The notes under the pieces: generated by a model
What the model was told of the DNA's origin: nothing
The model's input: only the letters and a program-made list of their open reading frames with translations
The model's database searches: none
Shown: positions 56,461 to 64,000 of the stretch, piece after piece
Layout of the letters: each line of letters begins with the position of its first letter
How positions within the stretch are numbered: position 1 is the first letter of the stretch
Position numbers and translations under genes: made by a program
Source: Allomyces macrogynus ATCC 38327
Lineage: Eukaryota; Blastocladiomycota; Blastocladiomycetes; Blastocladiales; Blastocladiaceae
Length of the DNA stretch: 64,000 nt
Assembly (NCBI GenBank): GCA_000151295.1
Contig: GG745352.1
Location: forward strand, 239,684-303,683
Direction of reading: 5' to 3'

Positions 56461-57187
56461 ATGGATGTTGACTCGTCGTCGGAGCGCGGCACGGCCCATT
56501 CCGCGTCAACGTCGCGACGAGCGTCCATCACCGACGCGTCGGGACCGTCTGGGGAACCAAGGACCACGACGCGCGCGTCAGCGAGCGGGACCCGTTCCAA
56601 GCGTAGCGCCAAGTCGGGCTCGTCATCGACCGAAAGCATTGCGGTGCCTCTGACCCCGCACGAGACCGAGGTCGAGTCGGAGCTCGCGGCGGGCGCCAAA
56701 GATGGGATGAACCCGAAAGACATGTACCATGACCTGCAGCAGCGGTTTGCGCGGTTGCGCAGGGTACGGTCGATGACGGTTCGGCGAGCGAGGCATGACT
56801 TTTGTTGCTGACTGCGATGGTGGCCTCGAATAGCAACGCGTGCGGATGGAAGACACGCTCAACCGCGCTGAGGCCGAGATTTCGTTGATATCGATCGAGC
56901 TCCAGTACGTTGTGACGTTTCTTCATTTTGAAACCGTGCTACGTCAAGAGATGGTGCGATGACTGACGAAACCGATCCGAACCGAACCGTTCAGGGCCGT
57001 GCTCGACTTGGCGCTCGAGACGAGGCCAGACCTTGCGCTCGAGTTCAGGGTGCCCGAGGGCGACATGGTCCCTGCAACGTGCCCGACTGACGCGATCATG
57101 GCCTGGGAGCCCGACCAGCTCACGTCGCCGCCAGCGCAGAGTCGCGGCACCGCAAATACAGTCCCCGCAACCGGGATTTTATCATGA
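56461..57187 (+). CDS. Small coiled-coil protein, unknown function
   Basis: Three exons in phase. Exon 1 is about 56461-56764, from the ATG (MDVDSSSERG) to FARLRR. Exon 2 is about 56.84-56.91 kb (QRVRMEDTLNRAEAEISLIS). Exon 3 is about 56.99-57187 (AVLDLALETRPDLALEFRVP onward, TGA). Donors GTACGG and GTACGT. The protein is about 180 residues: a Ser/Thr/Arg-rich disordered N-terminus, a central amphipathic coiled coil with heptad leucines and valines, and a Pro-rich tail. The shape resembles small subunits of nuclear complexes, but I cannot name one. Exon borders are by eye. Confidence 0.6.
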
Positions 57188-57364
57188 CAGTTTCAACGTT
57201 TGTGGATATCGACCCTTTCCTGTCGCTTCGCGGCGGAAAGTGACGGCCAGCGCGATTCGTTTGACAGGATTCTCTGATTGTGTTGCTGACTTGGCCGTGA
57301 TCACAGGCAAGTCACAAAGCCCTCGCCACGAGCAACAGTGTTCGTGCATCTCCCGTCGTCCACG

Positions 57365-60073
57365 ATGCTGCAACGAGCAATCGCTGTTCCTCGACCAACG
57401 TCATGGCGCACCGCCGTGTGCCTGACTGTATCATCAACGTGGATCAGCCACCAGCACATCTCACGACCACGACTGCCAGCTTGTGATCAGCAGCGACCGT
57501 CCAACCATGGCCACGTCCACGACCACCTCCCGACTACCGGCATTCGACTCTATCATGCGTCGCTCCCCGCGTTATCGAGCCGCAACAACCGTACTTCTGG
57601 CGATTATTGGAACGCGTGGGATGCTGACCGCGATGGTCGGCGCGGCACGTCAAACGCGGGTGCGTCACGCTCGAGCACGGCCGAATCTCGCTCGTTTCCG
57701 AAAAACAAGGCCGATATCCCGAAAACAGTGACCACACGAGCTCTGTCGAAAAAGGACATGCTCGCAGGCAAGACGGCGGCACCCGGCAAGCCCAAGGCGC
57801 GTGCAGCAGCTGCCCCACCAGCACCAAAACCGAAGCGCGGGACCCGGCCAACGCTCGAATCGCTGCAGGCCGCGACCAAGGCCATTGCCGACGGGAAGTC
57901 AGGCCAGTTCAAGGCTGCCGTCATGGATATCAATTGGTCGACGATTCGTCTTTTCGCTGATTTGGATCGCCGTGGCCATGGCAGCGGCGCGCAGTCCCAC
58001 CAGGACGTCATCAAGGCGCTGCACGAAATGGCGTTTGCTCTGCGCAAGATTCCGCGCCGGCCGCCTGGCAAGGTCGACCGGGACGACTGGACCGCCGGCG
58101 TCGTCGAGGTTGTGCACGGGTTCACGCAAGTTGACGGCATGAAGATGCTGCTGCAGAACCGGTCCGACTTGTTTTGCAGCAACGTGATTCGAGCGGTTGC
58201 GCTCCGCCGCGCCAAGGCCGCGGTCGAATCGCTCGAGACGCTCATTACCATGGCAGGCGGCTGGTCGGCGCTCAATCAAGATACCGTGACCAACCTGATT
58301 GATTTCTTCATGCGCACGCTCGACGACACGGTAGACCGCGTGTCGCACGTCGAGAACCTGTTTGAACTGATGGTCGCGCGCCGCGAAGTCTCGGACGCGG
58401 CCGTTGGCATGATCGCCATGATGCACGCGCGCATCGCCGAGGACCAGGCGAATGGCAAGATCGAGGATATTCCGGCGTCTGAGACGGGGATCGCGCGCAT
58501 CGACCGGTTGGTCCAGCAGGCGCTCGACACGAACGTCATTACGCACAAGTGGGACAATGCGCAGCTCAATGCCGCCAGGGTTCGAGCAACGGCTGCTGTG
58601 CACGGCCCGCGCGACGCTGTCCAGCTTGCGCGCGCCATGCTCGATCATAATAAGGACGCGCTCGTGCCGGAGCAGATCAAGTTTGTTATGGACCGACTCA
58701 AGAACGACAGGCTCGCCGCGGACGCGGCCGAGTTTGCCGGCTTTCTTCTCACCAAGGAATTGAATCCGGGCGTCGAGGGTTACCGCGCCGCCATGGAGCA
58801 GTACCTCGACCGCGCCGACTACTCGGGGCTCTTGGCGCGATTCGGCAGCAAGCTCGACAAGATCCCCGCCGCGTCGCGATCTGCCGATTTGTACGTGCCA
58901 CTGTTCCGGGCTCTGTCTGCGCTGGACATGAACGAACAGGTGAGGAGTCTGCACGAGACGCTGCTCAAGACGCCCAACTTTGCGTTTTCGCTGCCCTACT
59001 TTGAGACGGTGGTCCAAGCCGGCGCCGACGTGGCAGGATTCGGCCCGGCGATCATTCGATACCGCAACATGACGTGGCAGGCCAAGATCGACCCCAACGC
59101 CGCGATTTTGGGCCAGCTCCTGTCCTTAGCGCACACATCAACCGACCCGAAACACTTAGAAATCGCGAACGCGACCATCAATTATGAAGTTTTGACTCGC
59201 AAGACAGTTGCGGCGAACGCGCCAGAACTCAAGTTTGCGCGCACTGTCGTTCCGCTGCTCATCAAGTGCCGCAACGCGCCGATTCTTCAGCGGCAAGAGG
59301 CGTTTCTCGAGGCGCGGCAGCATGTTGACGCGCTCCTGGCCACGCACGGCACGACCGTGCTGGGCGTGCGCGAGTGGGCCGCGTTTCTCGAGGCCGCCGC
59401 GCACGCGATCCTGCAGGACCCGCGGCGGCTGTACCAGGAAACGCGCGGCGTGCACTCTCTCGTCATGGAGCAGCTCCACCGCGGCAACGCGGCCATGACC
59501 GACCGCAAGTACCTCGGCGCACTCATGCTGGCACTCGCGCGCGCCAATGTCCCGCACGTCGTGTTCACGCTCTGGGACAAGTACGTGGCCGCGCCGCTCG
59601 ACCCGGCCACGATCCGGCACGGCGCGCGGTACTCGATCCCGCCGCCCGTCGGAATCGTCGACCCGCTGTGGATGACGGCCGACCCTGTCGACTGCATACC
59701 GCCCACGCACGAGACGGTCCTGGGGATGGTCGAGGCCGTGGGCCGTGCGCGTGACGTGTTGCGGCTCCGTGCCCTGGCAAACATGGTGTGGGCGACGACG
59801 GCGACGGCAAATGAGCAGGGCATGACGCGGCTGCGCATCGACTCGAGCATTGTGACGGCGCTCGTCGAAGCGTTTGTCGTGTGTGGCGAGGTGGGTGCCC
59901 GGAACGTGATGGTGGATTTGGCGCGTTTCCGGAAGGTCCCGCTCGAGGGGGAGCGCATCGAGCAGATGCTGGTGCGGCTCGCGCAGGAGCAATTTCCCGC
60001 GGCCGTGCACCTGCTCAATGACCCGGACGTGGTCGCGGCGCTGCACGCGGCCAAGGAGCGAATCAGTAAATGA
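57365..60073 (+). CDS. Mitochondrial helical-repeat (PPR-like) protein
   Basis: Single-exon gene of 902 residues. The frame opens at a GTG 27 bases earlier, but the ATG at 57365 (MLQRAIAVPRPTSWRTAV) starts a basic, acid-free presequence. A low-complexity Ala/Pro/Lys linker follows (about residues 120-170). The rest is all helical, with units of 30-40 residues such as AVQLARAMLDHNKDALVPEQ, DRADYSGLLARFGSKLDKIP and RSLHETLLKTPNFAFSLPYF. The spacing recalls pentatricopeptide or other alpha-solenoid proteins of fungal mitochondria, which bind organellar RNA. No single repeat is clean enough to be sure of PPR. Convergent with the gene at 60270. Confidence 0.8.
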   Translation: MLQRAIAVPRPTSWRTAVCLTVSSTWISHQHISRPRLPACDQQRPSNHGHVHDHLPTTGIRLYHASLPALSSRNNRTSGDYWNAWDADRDGRRGTSNAGASRSSTAESRSFPKNKADIPKTVTTRALSKKDMLAGKTAAPGKPKARAAAAPPAPKPKRGTRPTLESLQAATKAIADGKSGQFKAAVMDINWSTIRLFADLDRRGHGSGAQSHQDVIKALHEMAFALRKIPRRPPGKVDRDDWTAGVVEVVHGFTQVDGMKMLLQNRSDLFCSNVIRAVALRRAKAAVESLETLITMAGGWSALNQDTVTNLIDFFMRTLDDTVDRVSHVENLFELMVARREVSDAAVGMIAMMHARIAEDQANGKIEDIPASETGIARIDRLVQQALDTNVITHKWDNAQLNAARVRATAAVHGPRDAVQLARAMLDHNKDALVPEQIKFVMDRLKNDRLAADAAEFAGFLLTKELNPGVEGYRAAMEQYLDRADYSGLLARFGSKLDKIPAASRSADLYVPLFRALSALDMNEQVRSLHETLLKTPNFAFSLPYFETVVQAGADVAGFGPAIIRYRNMTWQAKIDPNAAILGQLLSLAHTSTDPKHLEIANATINYEVLTRKTVAANAPELKFARTVVPLLIKCRNAPILQRQEAFLEARQHVDALLATHGTTVLGVREWAAFLEAAAHAILQDPRRLYQETRGVHSLVMEQLHRGNAAMTDRKYLGALMLALARANVPHVVFTLWDKYVAAPLDPATIRHGARYSIPPPVGIVDPLWMTADPVDCIPPTHETVLGMVEAVGRARDVLRLRALANMVWATTATANEQGMTRLRIDSSIVTALVEAFVVCGEVGARNVMVDLARFRKVPLEGERIEQMLVRLAQEQFPAAVHLLNDPDVVAALHAAKERISK

Positions 60074-60269
60074 CCCGTATTTTGTGAGCCTGCAATCGCT
60101 GGCCCATTCGCGCTGTGATCAAGCACGGCCGAGCCTGTTTTGAGAACAAAATTCGATTATGAGACGTTTCCGGTATGCGCGACGTGTTTAAGCATTGGAC
60201 TTGACCTGAACTGCTTCCACACTACTGGTTGGCCGCCTTCATCGTTTTGCCAAGTCAGTTTTGCCATGG

Positions 60270-60797
60270 TCACAATGCAAACAGCGAGTGCATACCTTCA
60301 ATTCGGTTCACGCGCTGCTCAATTGAGGCAACAGTCTTGTCCACTGACAACACCAAACGCATGCATTCCTCTTCCTTCTCCTGCATCTGCTTGGCATTGT
60401 TCTCCTCTGTGGCGGCCTTGGTCTGCAGTGCCTGCAATTGTTTCTTTGTTTCCTCGTGCTGCTGGCGGAGGAGGGACATGATTGCGTCCATGCCGTCAGC
60501 AAGCTGCTTCTCGGTCATGGGCTGGCTGGCCATATTGAAGAGCGAGGACGAGCGCTTGGGCTTGGTGAGTGTTGTGAGCGTGACCTGCAAGTTGAGCAGC
60601 TGCTGAGTGTTGGCGTAGATCTGTTTCTGAATGCCCTAGACGGTGGAAGAGCAGCGCGGGGAGGAGGGAAACAGTTTTAGACAAGCATGATTTGCACGCC
60701 AGATCTTGTGGCCGACGTTCGAACTCCTGGTTGGTAGCCGCCTGCTGCTTAATCGACTAGAGCTCCGCAGTCGTCTCCTCGCACAACATTTGCATCA
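60270..60797 (-). CDS. Coiled-coil protein, unknown, gene model uncertain
   Basis: The clear part is 60.64-60.27 kb: after a TCTAG acceptor it reads GIQKQIYANTQQLLNLQVTL, then MTEKQLADGMDAIMSLLRQQ, and a coiled coil (HEETKKQLQALQTKAATEEN) to HSLFAL and a stop at 60270. An upstream segment with coiled-coil character begins MMQMLCEETTAEL at 60797, continues after an in-frame TAG (60757-60759) as SIKQQAATNQEFERR, and then needs an intron of about 60-70 bp. The phase at that junction does not fit my best donor. The TAG is either the end of another intron or a disruption. Glutamine-rich coiled coils of this kind occur in nucleoporins and many other proteins; no assignment. Confidence 0.5.
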
Positions 60798-61355
60798 TGC
60801 AACGACAAGATGCCCGACAGGGCCATCGTAGGAGTTATGGTTGCGACAGTTACGAGCGCTGATGAGCGCTGATGAGCGCTGTTTCGCAAGTCGAGGCAGC
60901 TCGTCCGCAATATTCCGGAAGCGGAAGTGTGTCGTGCCGTGCTTCTCCACCTTGTGTTGTCTTTCCGTCTGAGCGAAGCGGCGTGGAGCACGTCAATTCC
61001 GCACGTGATCGCGCCCTGTTTGGCGTCAAACGACTGCACAAACGCACAAACGATTCTTCACTGCGCTCTTGCTCCACGGCGTGTCGCCAGGGGTGATATC
61101 TTCGCCGGAATCGCGGCCAGTCCTCCCGCTCCGCCTCCCCGCCCTGCCCCCCCTCTCACGCTCCAGACTAGCTGCAATCTCTTGCGCTGGATCCCATCTC
61201 GCGCCGAACAAGTCACCACGCTGCGTCGCGCGGTGATTTGCGAACCGCGTCGCCCTCGGGCCCAGTCTTGCGCAAGCAACGGCCCCGCTGTACTGCGTCC
61301 CGACAAACCAAGCTCGCGCACGCGCACGCGGCTCCAGTCACGATCAACTTGCACC
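60798..61355. promoter_or_regulatory. Divergent intergenic region with a tandem decamer
   Basis: Between the minus-strand coiled-coil gene and the membrane-protein gene. At about 60.86-60.89 kb the decamer GAGCGCTGAT is repeated nearly three times. Read-through of the membrane-protein frame upstream of its ATG starts only at a GTG and is compositionally random. Confidence 0.5.
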
Positions 61356-63335
61356 ATGGACGTGACCGACCACCCGCCGCCCTCGGCGCGGCCGTCGACC
61401 GCGCAACTACCCAACGCACTGCGCGTGCCCGCGCGCGCCGCTGCGGCGACCGACCCGAACGCGAGCCTCGATCTGGGGGACACGATCCTGCACCATCTGA
61501 GCCGCCCCACGAGCGCCATCGGCGGCACGGGCGGCTCGCTCCCGACACTCGTGTCCACGGAGCAACCAGCAAGCGCGGACCCGGCTGTGCAGACTGATGC
61601 GCAGATCATGGCGCTGGTCCTGCAAGAAGCACGTGTCGCGACGAGGAGTCCGCCTGGATCTGCGGGGCCCGTCGGTGCCGCGTTCATGGCACTGCCCGCA
61701 CGTGCCGTGACGGTGGGTGCACCGATTCCGTTCGCGGGCACGCCCGATCCGCGGCGGCCGCTTGAAGCGGTTACCGTACCAGTGGCAACGGTCGTAACGG
61801 CCGCAATGACGACCATGTCCACCACAAAGCCACCGTCGACGCGCTCGTCCAAGTCGTCGGTCCTGACGTCGCCGCCGCTCTCGTGCACGTCGACTTTGCG
61901 GTCCGAGTCGAACGACGCCATTACGCGCCCCTACCTGAAAAAGGACGCGTCCGCAGGCGACGGGAACGGTCCGGATCACGGCCCAGGCTTAGGCCCCGGT
62001 CAGCTCTCGCCGTCGCCGATCCGGATCGGGTCGTTTTTCTTTGACTTGCTGCTGCGCACAACCGACGTGGTCCTCAACATTGTCTACCTGGCCACCTACT
62101 CGCGGTCGTGCCACGCGCTCGTGACTCCGACTGAGGGCGGGTCTGTCGCCGCCGAAGTCTTTCTCGCGCTCGTCTCGGTCGCGACGACCACGGGTATCAT
62201 CCTGCTCCTGTGGGACCTGCGGTCGGTCGTGCGCGTCTGGTCGCGTGGGTTCTCGTGGATGCAGGCCATGGCGCACGTCTACACGCACCGCACCTCGCAC
62301 ATGCGGTCGGTCGGGTGGAACTGGACCAAGTTTCGCGCGCTTGTTGCAATTTTCGCCAAAGACTTGCCGACCCTGCTCGTCGTATCAAGCAATCTCGGCC
62401 CGCGCGACGCCAACTTGCCGACTTTGTTGCGCATTGTCATTTCGGCGCTCCTGATCGCGCGGCACACGACGCAGCTCACGCTCATGACCGCGGCCGCCTG
62501 CTGCTGCGCGCGCAAGACCGCGCGCGAATTCGCACACTCGTGGCCGTTCCTGACGCTCAAGCTGGTCCTCGGCGCGACGGCGTTCGCGACGTGCTTGTTC
62601 GTCCCGCTCGTCCTGCTCGTCGTGCCGAATCTCACGAAACACGTCTACATGACGCAGCCCGTCGTCAACCGTGACGTGACGTTCTCGGTCCTGTGTGTCG
62701 CCGATGCCGCGGCCGACGCGCCGGGCGTATCGCCAACCACCGCGTGCAACCCGCACCTGTGCGCTGGCCAGCCGGTCGCGGCCTTGTCCTCGCTGACCGC
62801 GTGGTCGGCTCTGCACAACCGCAGCTACGAGTTCACCGACGTCGACGTGTGCAGCACCACCACCGTCCGCGCGCAGTTCGGGTCCTCCACGCTCCCGGGC
62901 ACCATCACCTTCCCGCTGCCCGACACGCGCACCGCGACCTACGTCGGCGACGTGCCGTGCACGCCGCCCGTCGACATGGACCGGCGCCGCGTGCCCGATT
63001 CAGCGTGGGCCGCGTCGCTCGTGCCGTTGGCGAACGTGACGCAGTCGCCGTACCGCGCGCAGGTATTGCGCCGCGACCCGCACGATGCAGTGGCGATGCG
63101 CAAGGGGTATGCGCGCAAGTACCCGGAAATGTGGGCGAACCGGTACCTTGCGAGCGATCTGGTGCGTGCGAAGGGCCGGTGTGCGCGGACGTGGGTCATG
63201 CCCGTGCGTGATGCGAGCACGGGGGATAAATACCTGGTGAGTGTCGAGATCAAGCAGACGGAGGTGGTTCGGGGACCGCTGAGCTGCAGTTTTAATGGGT
63301 GGGGGGTGCCGCCGGTGCGTCGGGGTGCGCGTTGA
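61356..63335 (+). CDS. Four-helix membrane protein, unknown function
   Basis: Single-exon gene, 659 residues, ATG 61356 (MDVTDHPPPSARPSTAQLPN), TGA 63333-63335. The first 220 residues are Ser/Thr/Pro-rich and probably cytoplasmic. Four hydrophobic helices follow: FFFDLLLRTTDVVLNIVYLA, AAEVFLALVSVATTTGIILL, LRIVISALLIARHTTQLTLM and LVLGATAFATCLFVPLVLLV. A region of about 200 residues comes after the last helix, with scattered cysteines and N-glycosylation sequons (NRS, NVT), so it is likely lumenal or extracellular. It ends in a short basic tail. No channel, transporter or receptor signature is visible. The longer upstream frame begins only at a GTG and is rejected. Confidence 0.78.
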   Translation: MDVTDHPPPSARPSTAQLPNALRVPARAAAATDPNASLDLGDTILHHLSRPTSAIGGTGGSLPTLVSTEQPASADPAVQTDAQIMALVLQEARVATRSPPGSAGPVGAAFMALPARAVTVGAPIPFAGTPDPRRPLEAVTVPVATVVTAAMTTMSTTKPPSTRSSKSSVLTSPPLSCTSTLRSESNDAITRPYLKKDASAGDGNGPDHGPGLGPGQLSPSPIRIGSFFFDLLLRTTDVVLNIVYLATYSRSCHALVTPTEGGSVAAEVFLALVSVATTTGIILLLWDLRSVVRVWSRGFSWMQAMAHVYTHRTSHMRSVGWNWTKFRALVAIFAKDLPTLLVVSSNLGPRDANLPTLLRIVISALLIARHTTQLTLMTAAACCCARKTAREFAHSWPFLTLKLVLGATAFATCLFVPLVLLVVPNLTKHVYMTQPVVNRDVTFSVLCVADAAADAPGVSPTTACNPHLCAGQPVAALSSLTAWSALHNRSYEFTDVDVCSTTTVRAQFGSSTLPGTITFPLPDTRTATYVGDVPCTPPVDMDRRRVPDSAWAASLVPLANVTQSPYRAQVLRRDPHDAVAMRKGYARKYPEMWANRYLASDLVRAKGRCARTWVMPVRDASTGDKYLVSVEIKQTEVVRGPLSCSFNGWGVPPVRRGAR

Positions 63336-63601
63336 ACGGGTGGAGAGACTCGGATGAAGGCGTAGGAGAGACTGCTCGTGAGGATGGATGCAAGGAGTGG
63401 ACTGCGAAGCCCGTCGCGGTCCTGGTGATCGCGACGGGCGGGAAGTTGGGGTTGACTGACCCGCACGGACAATAGGAGGTAGATCCAATATATTCCGGCA
63501 TCTGAGCCGTCGAGCGTAAAGGGAAAGGCCGAGCGGGAATCAGCAGTGAAAGCCCAAAGCGCGAGTAGAAGAAATTGATCAAAAGGCGATATGCGTCCCA
63601 A

Positions 63602-63602
<1 letters not shown>

Positions 63603-63637
<35 letters not shown>
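63603..63637 (+). repeat. Poly-A run of 35
   Basis: An uninterrupted run of 35 adenines in GC-rich DNA, 268 bp after the membrane-protein stop and 11 bp before the end of the next minus-strand gene. Length may be imprecise because of polymerase slippage or assembly. Confidence 0.9.
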
Positions 63638-63639
<2 letters not shown>

Positions 63640-63647
63640 ACCAATGC

Positions 63648-64000
63648 TCACACGACGCCTATCACCTCGACCACCCCATCGCGCGGCCGCTTGGTCACCA
63701 TATTGAGCACCTCGCTCGTGACCAGCTCGAGCTTGCGTTTGTGCGGGCGTGCCGCTGCCACTGGCACCGGGCCTTCATCGAGGTCCAACTCGGGGGACGC
63801 GGCGCGCGACGCGCCGTGGCCCGAATCATGCAAGTCGGCCGCGAGCAATGGCGATAGCGAATCCACCCCCTCGACGCCAATCAGGTCGTCGTCTTCTTCG
63901 TCGCTGGAATCCTGCACGCGCCGACCACGCCGCAACCGCGGCGGGGGCGGCGGCGGCCGCCGCGATCGCGACCGTGCCGGCGCCCATCCGCGTCGGCTTG
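63648..64000 (-). CDS. 3' end of an unknown nuclear-type protein (partial)
   Basis: An open frame enters from the right edge and ends at 63648. It encodes an Arg/Pro-rich stretch, then VQDSSDEEDDDLIGVEGVDS, an acidic patch with casein-kinase-2-like sites, and a basic C-terminus (AARPHKRKLELVTSEVLNMV then TKRPRDG) that looks like a bipartite nuclear signal. No ATG lies inside the window in this frame, so the protein begins further right. The family is not recognised. Confidence 0.55.
   Translation of the reverse strand, partial: SRRGWAPARSRSRRPPPPPPRLRRGRRVQDSSDEEDDDLIGVEGVDSLSPLLAADLHDSGHGASRAASPELDLDEGPVPVAAARPHKRKLELVTSEVLNMVTKRPRDGVVEVIGVV

Overview
The window is nuclear DNA of a zoosporic, early-diverging fungus. 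It is GC-rich, with genes packed on both strands and split by introns of mostly 55-110 bp. Three cilium/flagellum genes lie in the first 26 kb (a WD40/coiled-coil axonemal-type protein, a SPEF2/CPC1 central-pair orthologue and a CC2D2A/MKS6 transition-zone homologue). They sit beside fungal housekeeping genes, which points to Blastocladiomycota or Chytridiomycota. High GC together with an MKS-complex gene makes me lean to the former. The phylum is an inference; no rRNA or marker gene is present.

Layout. 1-1525 (+): 3' part of a striatin gene. 1897-2964 (-): F-box-like hypothetical. 3135-9046 (-): large WD40/coiled-coil ciliary-type gene. 9520-13790 (+): XRN2/RAT1 nuclear 5'-3' exoribonuclease, starting with a 5-nt coding micro-exon. 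14096-19714 (+): SPEF2/CPC1 without its CH domain. 19938-21719 (-): CDF zinc transporter. 22455-25784 (-): CC2D2A-like gene with in-frame TAGs and a probable frameshift. 26165-27865 (+): trimethyllysine dioxygenase. 27.9-33.1 kb: a repeat-like region with one F-box/LRR gene (-), decayed F-box/LRR fragments (+), a MITE-like segment and an inverted repeat. 33488-34311 (-): proteasome alpha7. 35160-37281 (+): PTR2/POT peptide transporter. 37.3-39.5 kb: no gene seen. 39502-41227 (+): cytosolic malate dehydrogenase with an unusually long GC-AG first intron. 41469-43559 (-): mitochondrial DEAD-box helicase, divergent from a small mitochondrial membrane protein (43772-44496, +). 45.4-54.6 kb: three tandem paralogues of a class-V aminotransferase-like PLP enzyme with a long C-terminal extension. 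54990-57187: two small low-complexity or coiled-coil proteins. 57365-60073 (+): mitochondrial helical-repeat protein. 60270-60797 (-): coiled-coil protein. 61356-63335 (+): four-helix membrane protein. 63648-64000 (-): 3' end of another gene.

Most genes are unlinked housekeeping functions. Two themes stand out. One is the loose cluster of flagellar genes. The other is the tandem PLP-enzyme array, whose copies share near-identical blocks in a mosaic pattern that suggests gene conversion. Splice donors across the window mostly read GTRCGN, with C at +4. Exon boundaries were placed by eye, using reading phase and family knowledge, without transcript data.
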